The position numbers were made by a program, and so were the translations under genes. From Mauremys mutica (lineage: Eukaryota > Chordata > Testudines > Geoemydidae): a DNA stretch of 64,000 bases. Shown one piece after another: positions 23,494 through 35,855 of this stretch (position 1 is its first letter; each line of letters begins with the position of its first letter). Under the pieces are notes generated by a model. It had not been told where the DNA came from and searched no databases. It saw nothing but the letters and a program-made list of their open reading frames with translations. The stretch is taken from the NCBI RefSeq assembly GCF_020497125.1, contig NC_059079.1, positions 51,471,114-51,535,113 of the forward strand, read 5' to 3'.

Positions 23494-25719
23494 TAAGAAA
23501 TCCTAGATTTTAAATACCAGGCACTTTTCGATTATGGTTGCTAGCCCATCAGGACCCAATCTTACACTGATTTTCAGGGTACAGTGTAGGACTCGGCTGT
23601 TTACATAGGTTTTTTCCTGAAATTGAAAATTTGTGAAAGGAGTCCATTTAGTTTCCCTTATTACAGAAATTATATGTTAATGACCCCAAATGCACCAGTG
23701 TTGCTATGGTAAGAGATGCAGTTTGGGTCATTACTGAACTACATTTTCACAGGGGTTGATATTGTTAACGTGTTGTTTAGTCTATGTAAATTTGGTACTC
23801 TACTAATGGTTACAGACTGTCACAAAAGAGCATTTTTATTTGTTGAAAAATAAATATAAAAGTGAAAAAGCCTGGCTTTGGATATGCTGAGCCTTTTTCT
23901 TCTTCTACCTACTTCATGTCTATTTTAGAATATGTCAGTTGATGTCACTGGAATTATTCCTGATGTAAACCCGTGTGAGTGAAAGAAGAACTAGATCCTG
24001 CTGTGTTCCTGGCCTGTAATACATGTTTCAAACCCTTCAATATAGGCATTGTACAAATGTGCCCTTGGATAGTCAGTCATTTGTGCATAGATTGCAATTA
24101 CACTGTAGGACATGACATGCACTGTGTTATGGTGTAATATCATCAGACCTGTGGGGGTGTGTTATTAAGCACATGGTGTAAGGCTCAGTATAGTCAAGCA
24201 CCTAGAAGTGATGTCATTTAAAGGAGATTTTAGGTTTATTTTGTTTTATAGTTGCAGTAATATGGTTATATGGTTCCTTTTAGCTTTGAAGTTTATCCCA
24301 ACAAGGGACCTAGGTTATGGCTAAGATTAATAGAATGAGAGAATTGGTGGTCCCCATAGTAGTAAAATTTCTTAAAATAATTACTTTTACAATGGCTAAT
24401 TTCAGTTATAAAACCAAAACAGATCCTATATGGGGGGGCGGGGGGAGAGCAACAACTGTGTTTTTGATAATCACGCAAACTTTGAACACCTTTTATAAAA
24501 AGTTGCTTAAAGAGAATTAGCTAGAACTATAATTGGGGAAGAAATCATAATCAATTCAGTTTCATTAATATTTAATTATTTTGTAAAGAGGTTTCACACT
24601 ATTCTAAGGTATTGACAAAAATCTTTGGCAGCAGCTAAATTCCATGGGGGTGACTATAGCTGCTGAAAAAAGGCCATTACTCTATATCTGAAACCCATAT
24701 CCCATATGTGCAATGCCTTGTCACTGGTGTGCATCCAGATACATATTCCTAGAGGAAACATCCATATATCTAAAGGCCTATTTGGTTTTTTTTTCTCAGC
24801 AAAATTGTTGTCTGCACACAAATTAGATGTCACTTAAATACTGAGTCTGACACCTCTGTAATGAATAGCAATGCCTTTTAAAGGCATCAGTTAATAGAAA
24901 ATGTTTATATAACAGAAATCCAATAAACACTATTAGATTTTCCTCATTAAATTAATGTTATGGATATCTAACAGATGTTTTAATTAGAAGTTGTTATTAA
25001 CATGAGTAATAAAAGAATGAAAATCAGGTTCCACTCTTTTTTTTTAAATGGCTACAAACTGATAGACTGGTCACATTAGGAGTATAGAGTATGAACTAAA
25101 GAAACCAATCATTCTATTTCTATTACAAATTGAATTTAAAACTATTTAGGAATTACAAGGGCTCTTGTCATATAGTACTTGAGCAACAGCCAATTATTAA
25201 AAAAGTAGAAAAAACAATCTCTCTTTGTTGCTTCCCAGTCAATAGAAGAAATAGTTTGATTAGTTTACAGGGATGTGTTTGTTTGTTTGTTTGTGTAAAT
25301 GGGTTTGTAGCACTTTTATTGAAGGAAATTGAATGGATAGTCTGGAATAACTCCATGGAAGTGGATTGGGCTAAACTAAAAAAAGGCACTTTTATTCTAG
25401 AAAAAAGTACTTTCCATTCCTGTTATTATTCAGAAAAAGCTATTTCACTGTAAACTCACACTTTACCTTCATGTAGAATAACTGTCATGTATAGACAAAT
25501 GCATAGTCAAAGAGATGAATTTCCCATTTAGTCCTGAAAGTGGTGATTTCTGTGTCATCATTGTCATTGCAGTCACGGTCCTACGGTCAGTCTCCATACA
25601 AGATATTCTTCTTATTGCTCAACATTTTCATTGTTCTATTGGAATGTAGCTGTCTTGGGAAGTCATGGTTGCAAAAGGAGAGATACTTTCATAGGGAGTT
25701 GGGGTCAATTCTATTCAGG
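23494..25719. other. AT-rich stretch, no gene seen
   Basis: No gene recognised. A TTTG tetranucleotide repeat of about five units lies at 25,277-25,296 and a G-run at about 24,431-24,442. Confidence 0.5.
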
Positions 25720-26250
25720 GATTTGGCCTTGAGTTGTATTTGATATCACTAAAGGCGATGCATACATAATTACCTGGGTCAAAAAGATGGTCTGCTGTGT
25801 TTTGTATCAGTTGGATTGTTTTCAGGTTGTATGGCTTCATTCCTAGACATAATAATAATAATCTAGAAATAACAAATACATGGATTCCCATGGCCAGAAT
25901 TATATCAATAGGATGAGGTTCAATCTTCTGGCCATTTGCAAATGAAAGTAGTGTTCATTGCAGTCACAACTATGTGAGTATCCAATAACACTGAGAAATT
26001 TAATAGGACCCATTTTAACAAACTAAATGTGGCTGACATTAATAGTGGGGAAGTTATAGTGGAGGCAAGTTCTTTGAAGTGCTTCCCTCTTTAGCACCTT
26101 AGTCTTATCACTATCCAGCTGTAACCTGTTGCTCTGCTCCCATGTATTTATTTCAACTAGGTATTGAGAAAGGTTGGAGATAGTGCTGTGTAGATCTGCC
26201 CAAAACAAATTGCAGAAGATACAATTAATTAGTAAAACATTAGCACAGAA
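25720..26250 (-). pseudogene. LINE reverse-transcriptase remnant
   Basis: On the minus strand a short open segment contains LSQYLVEINTWEQSNRLQLD followed by SDKTKVL. This matches the thumb-side motif of L2/CR1/Jockey-group reverse transcriptases, in which a W, then N-x-L-x-L-(N/D), precedes DKT. About 300 bp further along the same strand another frame reads PYNLKTIQLIQNTADHL. This resembles the L-x-x-x-Q-x-x-QN-A-A-R segment near the end of the same domain. Spacing and order are right for one protein, but stops and frameshifts intervene. It is an old 5'- and 3'-truncated LINE copy. The clade cannot be settled by eye. Confidence 0.55.
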
Positions 26251-26301
26251 ATTGCCTTCATGAAGTAAAGGAAATGCAATACAAAGATAACTCTTTAGCA
26301 A

Positions 26302-27167
26302 TGCAATTGCCTATATTTCAAGGCTGTATCAGACTTTTTTTATTATTTAATAATCATATTTTACTCATTCAATATTTGCTGAATTAACAGTATGAACAAT
26401 TTTATTTTGAAAGCAGAAATACTTTCCAGGATAACGCACATTCTAAGCATTTTCACACATTTGCATACTTACTGAGATCAGCAAATGTTAACAATTGTGA
26501 ATAATTTCCTTATTAAGGCCCCTAATTCCTTTAATTTAATGCCCTTATTATGAGAGAGTTCTTTTATCCTGCCCTTTATTAACCATTCACATTAATCAGC
26601 ATCTCCACTGCTGTGCAAAACTCTTCTTTTCTAGACTCTAAGGTAATGAGGTAACCGCAGGGCTGCCCCCATTAACACCTGTTGACTTTTCATGGGGAAT
26701 TTCTGCTTAACTTTTACATTTGAATGAATTATGACTTATTCAAGAGGACCCCATGGGCTTACACATCTTTTAAACAATGGCCTATATATCAGTGCTGCTG
26801 ATCATTAATATATGGATCTTTGTTTGGAGTGATATATTTATAGAAAATAGCATGTATACCAATGAGTAAATAGTCCACATTGCAATGTAAGAATTAGAGA
26901 TGGGCCCAAACTGGAAAGTTCAGGTCTGGATCTACACTGGATTTAGACTTCCAATTCAGTCTGTTCTCTCTACATATCTGGTGGTAGGCAGCAACAACAC
27001 ACAATAGTAAAAGGAAGGGAAGAAGAAAAACATATCCATGTAAGTACTAAGATGAATTTAGGCAAGTCGAATGTAATTATCAAATTGGAATTTGAGTGTG
27101 GGATGGGGCTGTGATGCTGGCAGATCACGTGTTTGCTCACACCAAGGCCCCAGGCCTCACTGAACAC
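26302..27167. other. AT-rich stretch, possible conserved non-coding DNA
   Basis: No gene and no repeat ends seen. Around 26,400-26,720 there are many ATTA/TAAT-type sites and little repeat character, the texture of a vertebrate conserved non-coding element. That is an impression only. Confidence 0.3.
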
Positions 27168-27170
27168 TTA

Positions 27171-27429
27171 GACCTTGTCTACACTTCCAGGGTAAGTCGA
27201 CCTAAGTTATGCTATAACGTAGCTGGAGTCAACATAGCTTAGTTTGACTTACTGCAGTGTATACACTGCACTGTGTCAACGGGAGATGCTCTCCCGTTGA
27301 CTTATCTTACTCTTCTTGTTACGGTGGAATACTGGGGTCGACCGGAGAGCGCTCTATGGTCTAGCAGGTCTTCACTAGATCTGCTAAATCCACACCTGCT
27401 GCTGATTCCTAGTAAGCGTAGACATGGCC
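27171..27429. mobile_element. PIF/Harbinger MITE with TTA duplication
   Basis: The ends are gaccttgtctacact and agcgtagacatggcc. A perfect TTA target duplication lies at 27,168-27,170 and 27,430-27,432. TTA/TAA targets and ggccttgtctac-like ends are characteristic of PIF/Harbinger. The interior contains cgacctaagttatgctataacgtagctg-like sequence related to the MITE at 1745-2039 and is non-coding. Confidence 0.85.
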
Positions 27430-27647
27430 TTACAAATGCACAGCTGGAAACCAGTTTGGCTTACCTGTGTGTTTAGGAATTCACACTTATTACTGGGGTT
27501 AGTGAAATCTAATTATAGAACATACAAACAGTTTGGCATGTCTGCCCTGCTTCTTGACTGTCTGCCCTGAGGTTGGCACCCTCAGTTGTGAGCCACTCCA
27601 GACAGCGTGAAAGGGGCTACACCAGCAAAAATGGCTATGAGATCTTT

Positions 27648-27955
27648 AGGTTTCAGAGTAGCAGTTGTGTTAGTCTGTATCCACAAAAAGAACAGGAGTA
27701 CTTGTCGCACCTTAGAGACTAACAAATTTATTTGAGCATAAGCTTTTGTGGGCTACAGCCCACTTCTTCAGATGCATAGAATGGAACATATAGTGAGGAA
27801 ATATATATACACATACAGAGAGCATGAAAAGATGGGAGTTGTCTTACCAACTCTGAGAGGCCTATTGAGTAAGAGAAAAAACTTTTGAAGTGATAATCAA
27901 GATAGCCCAGTACAGACAGTTTGATAAGAAGTGTGAGAATACTTACATGGGGGAG
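27648..27955. repeat. Dispersed turtle-type interspersed repeat
   Basis: A sequence I recognise as a common chelonian dispersed repeat: it holds tttcagagtagcagttgtgt, then gcaccttagagactaacaaa, then agcccacttcttcagatgca. I cannot assign its class by eye (LINE-like or Penelope-like are both possible). The end near 27,955 is approximate and no target duplication was found. Confidence 0.6.
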
Positions 27956-30900
27956 ATATGAGATCTTCAGTGATCATAGGTGGCCAGAATCCTTGGGTTG
28001 TTTTATCACATCTTATCTGAAAGATGGTGCCTCCAGCTTTGTCGTGCAATCAAACAATATGCTGGGGCACTTTTTAAATACTAGTTCTGGAGGAAGATTG
28101 TCAGCTATTGAATCACCAGTACCACTTTATTCAGTACCCTGATTTTTTTCTTGAACATCTCCTAGCCAAGAACTGGGGACACCTGATCCCACTTATCTTT
28201 TGAGATCCAATGAGGTCAGAGTCAAGAGTGCCATGGTTGCAGGCTTTTTAACTCTTGCTTTAACAGCATTATCTCTTATTTAACACTGATTAATTTAGTT
28301 TGCTTTAAAAACTGCATTTATATTCCAAGGATGTAAGGTTAGAAATTCTTTCTTACATCTTGTTTGTAATGAACTATGGGATCTCTCATGCCCACTAATT
28401 AGAGAACTTCATTTAAATATCTCTCATCTGACCTGACATTATTGATCAATGTCTTTAAAGTGAACAACTAAATTATAGGCACTAGTATTAACCTCACTTG
28501 AATACTGTCAGCTTTAGGGTATTTTTTTCCCTTTAAGAATGATTAATACTGAATCTTTCTTTCTTATCAGTTTGGCATTTCTGGCCTTCCAACAGTCAAC
28601 TAGGCAATTAGTCATTTTGCGGGGCATAAAATGTGATTTCTCTAACCAATTATGAAAATAGTATGGTTTTGAAAGCCATATTGTGAGTAGGTGCTTTTGG
28701 CACTACTGTCCAGTGCTAAATCCTCAAAACACAAGTGTGATATAATTAAGTAGGCATTTTTTGGAAAGGAGACTACTGGGGATGGAGGGAAGTACAGTCT
28801 TTGGGGAAAAGTAGATTTTTCATGACACTATTCTAAAAGATTGTTCAAAATAGGTTTTATCCTGCTACACTGCAACCAGTCCCATAGGCCTTATCCAGAC
28901 CATCTGATGTGTTTCACAGGCAGCAAGGCTGCCTAAAATATTTTATTATTACTTTAAAAAAAAACGGAATTGGGATCATGAAATAGCTCCTTCCTAATTC
29001 AGTTATTTGAAAGTGAAGTTTAACTGAAGCATCACAGTCATCACTGTAGCCCTAATGACTTCCACAGTTGATCTGGTGGGGAAATGTGTCTGGATAATAC
29101 TTTGAACAATTCCTGTTTCCAAAGGGATATACAAACATTCCCTGATTAAGTTGACAATACTCTTCTATAGTAAGTATGACAAGTACTTCCTCCATTTTAC
29201 AAATAGGGTACCTGAAACACAGTGGGTTGAAGCTATTTGCCCAAGGGAGTGCACTGACCTGGACTAAAATAAAGGGATTCTTTACACCTAGCCCCATTCT
29301 CTCTTCTTCTTGCCACACTGCATTCTCTGATTCTTTTTAAAGTTTGACCAGTAGGAAGAACCGGAGACCAAATAACATATATTTTTTAAAAAGCCTTTGC
29401 AGAATGATTGTTTAGGGTCAAAACTCTGTAGTTTTCTTTGATGTTTGAATATTTTATTATTGAAATAAATATTTTGAAATGCTGCTATAGGCCTAAAGTG
29501 ATTTGTTTTTAACTGCATTCTCTTCATCTTTCATGTTGCATCACAACATGGAGCCCACATTAGAGATTTCACAGAATGTTTGAAATTTAGTTAGTAGCTG
29601 GTATTTGGTGGTCATACATCCTGTGTGATATTGACAAAGCAAGTCCCTATTGCTCAATAATAATAAATAATAATAATAATTAATAAAAACTAATAAACAT
29701 TTTCTTTTTACATGCATGTGTTTAATTTCCTGTGAAATAAAAGTGCTTTGGGGTTGTGGTTGCCACAACAAGGAATGACTATAGAAATATCCAGTCAGCC
29801 CTCATACCAGCAAAGTTTATGCACAATGCCCTGACTAGTGATGTACGTGAGCAATGCTAAAGGTTGGCAAAAACTACTAAGTGTATCTATGTCTCTCCAG
29901 TTATCTCAACTAGTGTCAATGGGAGAGTGAGGCAGCAGTGTGTGTGTGTGGGGGGGGAGATGGGAGGGTGAGCACAGATATGTGGGAGGGCGGTTACATT
30001 TTGTTCTTCCCAGAGTCACCTTGGCTATTCCTGAGCTGGTTGCAAAGAGACGTTGTCTTGCTCTGGAGCTAATGCAGCTTCTCTTGGCAGCAATCTTTTC
30101 TATAACCAGACTCCTGTGATTTCCAATCCCCTAAATAATTTTTCAAAAATGTCACCTTGAGAAGCCAAAAGTTTCATCAGAAAAATGTCACACTATTCAT
30201 GAGAAGTCAAGTGTGAAGTAGCAGCCAATAAAGATATAGTGCAAAGCATATGGGAGGGTAGCAATTTTAGTAGTCAGAATATAATATATATTTTCAAAGC
30301 ACATTGTATATTTAATTTGCAGAAAGAATGAAGCCCTTGCTGAAGAACCTTGGTCCTGGCATATGTTAAAGTCCAGCCAGGGAAGATGCAGAGTTGAGGG
30401 GAGGGTAGCTGGTTTGTTGGCAATAGCAAATAATTAAACCATCTTTGAAAAGGCTGAGCACAGCCAATGGCTGGTTTAAACAGCCAAGGCTACCTCTGAT
30501 CCTTTCCAAAACCACATCAGTATTTCCTGAGAGGGAGAAGAGGTACAGTGGCAGAGCCTAGCACAGTTAAAAAGTGGTGAAACCTGCCAAGGATGCTTTC
30601 ATTCATTTACAGGGTGAGAGGAGAGAGATGGCTTAGAGCGGTATGTGAGGACAACAAATGCAGTGTAGCCTTTACAAAAAAGTGGTACACACTTCATAAA
30701 CTCTTTATATTTCATCCACAGGGAGTGTGTGTGAGCAGTTAGTTAAAGAGAAAAGAAATCTAGACAAAAAGAGACATAAAAAAGAAATCAGTACCTAAGC
30801 CTTTGGAATGAGTTGCAGTGGCCCAATTATCTGAGCTGGCTCTCATTAAATGTTTTGTGTGGATTTTGTTATAATCATCATTTATTTGTCTCCTCCTCGC

Positions 30901-33472
30901 TATTTCAATTGCTGTTTGCACATGATTGAGGAAAAAGGCAGTCTTTCCTCAACAGCTATCTACACTGGCCTTGTTCCACTACTGTTTATGGTAGCTGTCT
31001 GCCATGCTTTGCTTAAATACCTTGAAGGCATATTTAGTAATATTCCCCTTTGCCATCTGGAACAGACTTTCATCCAACTCTGGGCTGATGCACTTGAGAG
31101 CCCCATCTGGTATCATGTCCCTGAAGTAAATGTAACATGGTAGAGGCTCTCAGCTACTACAGAGGGAATAGTAAAAGAGCTGAGGTTTTGAGGGTGGAGC
31201 TTTATCCAAAACCCACTGAAGTCAGTGAGAGGCTTTCCACTGATATTGGTGGGCTGTGGATCATGCACCAATTGTTCTTAAAAATAATAATAATAATAAT
31301 AATTAATACCATGGAAATTCATTTGTGCAGCTCTCTGGAACTGCCAGAGAAGAATCCAGCATTTCTTTCAGATTAGTCTGAAGCAATTTATGTAACCAGT
31401 TTCAGTGGGCTCACATGAAAGTGACACAGGCAACTTTTCAGCATTGAGTCCAAAATGGTACACCCACAATAGTCAAGGCAAAGCTTAACTAATTTCATAA
31501 ATCACATTTAACAATACAAAAAAATACATACTATATATGTAGAGAAAAATCAAGAAAAATGTCTCTGGTGTTATGTTACTTGCCAATATGGGTATAGAGA
31601 GTGTTAAAATCCATTATTCATAGAAATAAGGTAGCAAATTCAATTAACTACATCTTTGTTCTCATTTTTTTCTCTCCCTCCTGCTGTGTGACTGAATGTT
31701 AGTATGATCAGGTGTCTAAGACTTGTTTTGCAGCAAAATGCCTTTGATCGTCTCAAGTGCATATCTCTCATATTGTATCCTAAATAATACTTTTTGTCCA
31801 GTGAGGTTTATTCTGCATTCACATACTCAAAAAGACCCTCTTACATAATAGCAACCTTGACATAGCAAAGATTGGATAATCATGGAAAAGAACTTGCTTT
31901 TATACTGCAAATAAGGGCCAACTTGGTCTAAGGATGAAAAGTCTTTGCTAATTTTAGCATAAATCCACATAAGGTACTTTTGTGGGGTGAAAAACAGTTA
32001 ATTTTCAGAATTCACAGTTATTGATGTAGTTAAAATATGAGAGTGTGCATGTGTAACTTCATGGACTATATTGATTTTTACAAACTTAAAGTCAGTGAGA
32101 GTTGGGTGCCTAACTTCATTTGTGCCTCTGAAAATCTCCCCCTATATTACTAAACAGAGTGGAATAAATTCTTTCCTGACATAGGCCCTGATCCAACAAC
32201 TGGGTCTGCTCAGCTGAACTTCTGTTTCTGTCTGGAATCCTATTAAAGTCAATGGGACTCTGCATGGGTGTAAAGCTCCTCCAATGTAGATCTCATTGCA
32301 AGATCAGGGCCCTATGTTCTCTGGAACCTCACTGCAGGTGGAGTTCAATGCAGTTTCATGGAATGTAAAATAGAATTTGGCCCTATGGCAACACACAAAC
32401 AATATTTAAAATTATGGCAATGCAGAATAAAGCCCAATAATACGTGACCCATACATATGGACTGCTCTACTTGTGTGTAGTGCCTTGAAGTCAAAATTTG
32501 CATTGACCCATATTTCCCAGCTGGGGCCAATAATCTAGCCCATCATTTCTAGGCTTCCCTGCTTGATGCTGCAGTGAACATTTATTGTGTTATCTCAGCC
32601 AGCACTCAGAGGTGGTTTAATGAGCAGGCGTTGTTGGAATGTTTAATGTTCACATATGTGCTTTTGAAAAAGAAATTAAAATTGTATGGAAACCATGGTT
32701 TGAGATCCCCCAAAACATATTCTGTTTGCGAACTATGAAAAGGCAGAAAGCTTTTCAGTGACCCATGAAGGAGGATCAGGGTTATTTACAGAGGATGTTA
32801 AATAGATGTTTTTTCATGTCTCAGCAGCACATGCTCATTTGGGAATGTTCTGTGTTTACATTTGTATTAAATGTGTCAAAGCTAAAAAATCTCAAAGTTT
32901 AGAGAGCATGAGATCAGTATGTGGACTGCAAAGTTCCCATTGAAATTCTGGAAGATTTCAATTACAATTGGAGCTATAAAAGCTGTGATAATATAGGCAA
33001 AGAAATCTGTCTCAGGCCACAAACAAATTGCTCAAGGGGTCAATAAAGAATTTCTTCATGTATGTACTGCTTTGAATAAATAAGTAGGTGCATTCTAGTG
33101 GACCTTGATTTTCTCCTGAAGAAATCAGATACTGGCGTCTGCCATAGACAGGATCCGCAACTACATGGAATAGCAGTCAGATGGTATATGAATATAGAAA
33201 CTCTTAGGTGCTTTAGACAGTGTCTTGATTCCCTAGGTTGCTGATCATTCATTCATGGAAAGAACTGTACATCAAAGTCTGAGTGTTCTCCATTACCTCC
33301 TGGCTTGAATGTCAGTGAGATGCATCCGTTAGATGTTTATTTGTTTTTCCGTTGCCTATGTAACTTTCAAAATTCAGTTTGCTACATTCAATTAACATCT
33401 AACTTTGAAAAAACATCTGGTCCCAGGTGAGGACCAACGCTTTGCTGTTTAGGCTTGCATATGTTTAGGCAC
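27956..33472. other. AT-rich stretch with small repeats, no gene seen
   Basis: No gene recognised. Minor features are an AAT-type microsatellite at about 29,656-29,700, a GT/G-run stretch at 29,939-29,958 and an AAT repeat at about 31,281-31,304. Short palindromic amniote repeats lie at 31,195-31,270 (gaagtcagtgaga core) and 32,182-32,313 (ends taggccctgat and atcagggccct). Confidence 0.5.
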
Positions 33473-33903
33473 TGTGGCAAACCCAGGACAAATAGCTACA
33501 AAGGGAGGGGTAGTCCCAGGGGGTTAAAAGGCAGACTCTCCCTATCCACTGAGGAGAGATAGCCATGGGGAAATAAGGTTCAGCTGGAAAAAGGAGTTAT
33601 CAGGGAACTAATTAGGTTCAGCTGGCCCCAACTGCTGGAGACCTTTTTAAACCCTCCCTGGCATGAAAACAGGGGGAGAGTGAGAAAAGCTGCCAGCAAG
33701 TTAGGTGCAGCAAGGCTCTGAACCCTTCTAGCAAGGAAGGCTGCACTCTGTCCTCAGAAGGGGAGAAAACCAGCACAAGGGACTGACTGAGGGAAGGATC
33801 AGCCAGACCCTGTGCTACGTGGAAGGATTTGCTTTGCCCAAGCCGGTGTCTCTAAGGCTAAAAAGGACTGAGCCTGCTGAGGAGAAGCAGATACTTTGCC
33901 ACA
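33473..33903. mobile_element. Solo LTR, 431 bp, 4-bp target duplication
   Basis: It starts tgtggcaaa and ends tttgccaca, a perfect 9-bp inverted terminus with canonical TG...CA ends. The direct repeat gcac flanks it at 33,469-33,472 and 33,904-33,907. There is no internal coding region, so it is a solo LTR left by LTR-LTR recombination. A 4-bp duplication fits a gammaretrovirus-like ERV or a Gypsy-type element. A ttaaaagg-type string (about 33,524) is a possible TATA element if it is transcribed on the plus strand. Confidence 0.82.
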
Positions 33904-34462
33904 GCACATGCAGTAGTCCATATTCTGTAGCCATGTGACTATATGACTACTTAGATGTTATGATTGTATTATCGCAAAAATAAATGTCTTCCTTGGGCCA
34001 TGCTTAGCATGGCAGATAGTTGCCTGTATGCAGATATTTGTATGTTAGAAAGTGTGAACTGATTTTAGCAAAAGAGAAATACAAGGATAGCATCTGGTGG
34101 ATGCTCTCTAGTCTGACAGTTGCATTATTTACCATAGGGCTACTCATGAGAAGCTAATATTTGTTAAACTTCTCTGAGTCTCCTAGCAAAACTAATTATT
34201 AATAAAAAGTTAATTATGAACTCTGTTCATTGTACTCTAGAGCAAAAATAAATAGATTAAATAAACCCTCCCAAATTACAGCCACCCAAAAGAAAAGGTG
34301 CCATTTAAACTTCATGTAACCTGCTAAAAATGTCACAAGAGTTACAATAATGCATGTCAGGGAACATAGTACTTTTTACTTCCAAGATGAGACTATGATT
34401 GCAGAATAAGACAAAGTAGGACATGTAATGGGCTTTAAGTTGCAGTGGTGAAGACAAGTATA
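33904..34462. other. AT-rich stretch, no gene seen
   Basis: No coding region or repeat recognised. Confidence 0.5.
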
Positions 34463-34664
34463 TACACCTCTACCCCGATATAACGCTGTCATTGGGAGCC
34501 AAAAAATCTTACCGTGTTATAGGTGAAACCGTGTTATATCAAACTTGCTTTGATCTGCCAGAGTGTGCAGGCCGCCCCCACTCCCGCCCCCCAGAGCACT
34601 GCTTTACCGTGTTATATCCAAATTTGTGTTATATTGGGTAGCGTTATATCGGGGTAGAGGTGTA
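34463..34664. mobile_element. Tc1/mariner-like MITE, about 200 bp
   Basis: The terminal inverted repeats are perfect over 25 bp: the left starts tacacctctaccccgatata and the right ends gatatcgg-type sequence through ggggtagaggtgta. The outermost TA on each side is consistent with a TA target duplication. Inner copies of gtgttatat also repeat in both orientations. There is no coding capacity. Identical inverted repeats imply a relatively recent insertion. Confidence 0.85.
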
Positions 34665-35429
34665 TTTTAATTATGTACTTGACCACTGCTGGTCCTACTC
34701 ATACGGTATGCCTACAAAAAAAAATCTCTGAAAGGCAGGTGCTGAAATGGCAGACAGCAAACTCCACCCCAGTGGTAGAAAGAATTAGTTCTACATTGCA
34801 GTACCAAGAGAGTAATCTTTATATCATCTCTTTTTTTGTAAGCCATAAAACACCACTCAGTATTTCTCCTTCTCTGGAAGGTCCACAAGTTCTTTACAGT
34901 GGTACTTAAGCCTGAATGCAGCACAGGAGGTAGAATTAGCCCCATCAGTCACTGGAAGGTTGGGAATGGTCCAGCTCCTGAGAACCCCTCAGTTCCATTC
35001 TCGTTCTTCAGCTGAAGTTAGGATTTACCAGACCCTCTAATGACAGAGCATCTATTCTCAAAGAAAAAGAAACAATTTAGAATCAGTGTGTCCTAATTCT
35101 TTAGCTATGTGGTCAGATTTTCAGGCTCTCTGGAGTTTCTTTTGTAAAGTCATTTCCTATGTGCTAAAGTACAGTAATAATTGAAGCTCCTGTGAAGCCA
35201 TGTTGAACTTGGACATGGATGAGAAGTAGAAGAAGGGAAAAAGCAAGATATACCTCTGATTGTTATCCCACGAGCAGCAAAGTGCATCCACAAAGGTTTT
35301 AGCTGACAGGGGATTCCCAAAGCACCCCTTGACCAGACTAGAAAAGAGCCAAGATGGCCCAGAGGTCCCAAAGGCCACAATGTAGAGATGTCCAAAAGAG
35401 CATCCACCTCCACGCTCACATACCAGCGG
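34665..35429. other. Unassigned sequence
   Basis: No gene identified. The segment 35,100-35,429 has higher GC and open minus-strand frames continuing from the neighbouring unassigned frame. It may be part of the same old insertion. Confidence 0.4.
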
Positions 35430-35855
35430 TCAACTGGAAGAAGTAAACTGCAGCTGAGCCCACTGGGAATTTCCTGTGGTCACAATCAGCCACTGCTTTT
35501 TGACTTCCATTTCCCTGCACCGCTTCCTCTCCTGACTTCCAATACCATGCCAGAGAGGGAAAAATAGGCAGGCAACTCTGATCTGGAGGACTGAACGGAT
35601 GGTAGGAGATGTCTTGGGTCTCTTTGTACCCAGATCTCCCTTCTGTATCTTCCCCAGGAACTTAAGCAGCCCCTTTGCAGCCCACTCACTTTCAGACCAT
35701 ATGATGTGGGTTGAGTGAATTGCTCCAAATGTAGACCTCATCAGAAAAGATGGATTGTAAATTATGAAGTCTTCATAAGACACAGTGTCTGCTTTCCCAG
35801 CACCTAAGTGATAGGTCTTTTCTTTCAAACGTGGTGTCCAGTAATTATCACACAC
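35430..35855 (-). other. Unidentified 141-codon open frame
   Basis: A minus-strand open frame rich in K, S and W with a balanced amino-acid mix. It contains SEWAAKGLLKFLGKIQKGD and a basic cluster QERKRCREMEVKKQW. It is followed by a stop, then by further open minus-strand sequence to about 35,150 in other frames. The composition is more protein-like than other chance frames in this window and GC is locally raised. I do not recognise it. It could be a decayed retrocopy, a retroelement segment, or chance. Confidence 0.25.
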
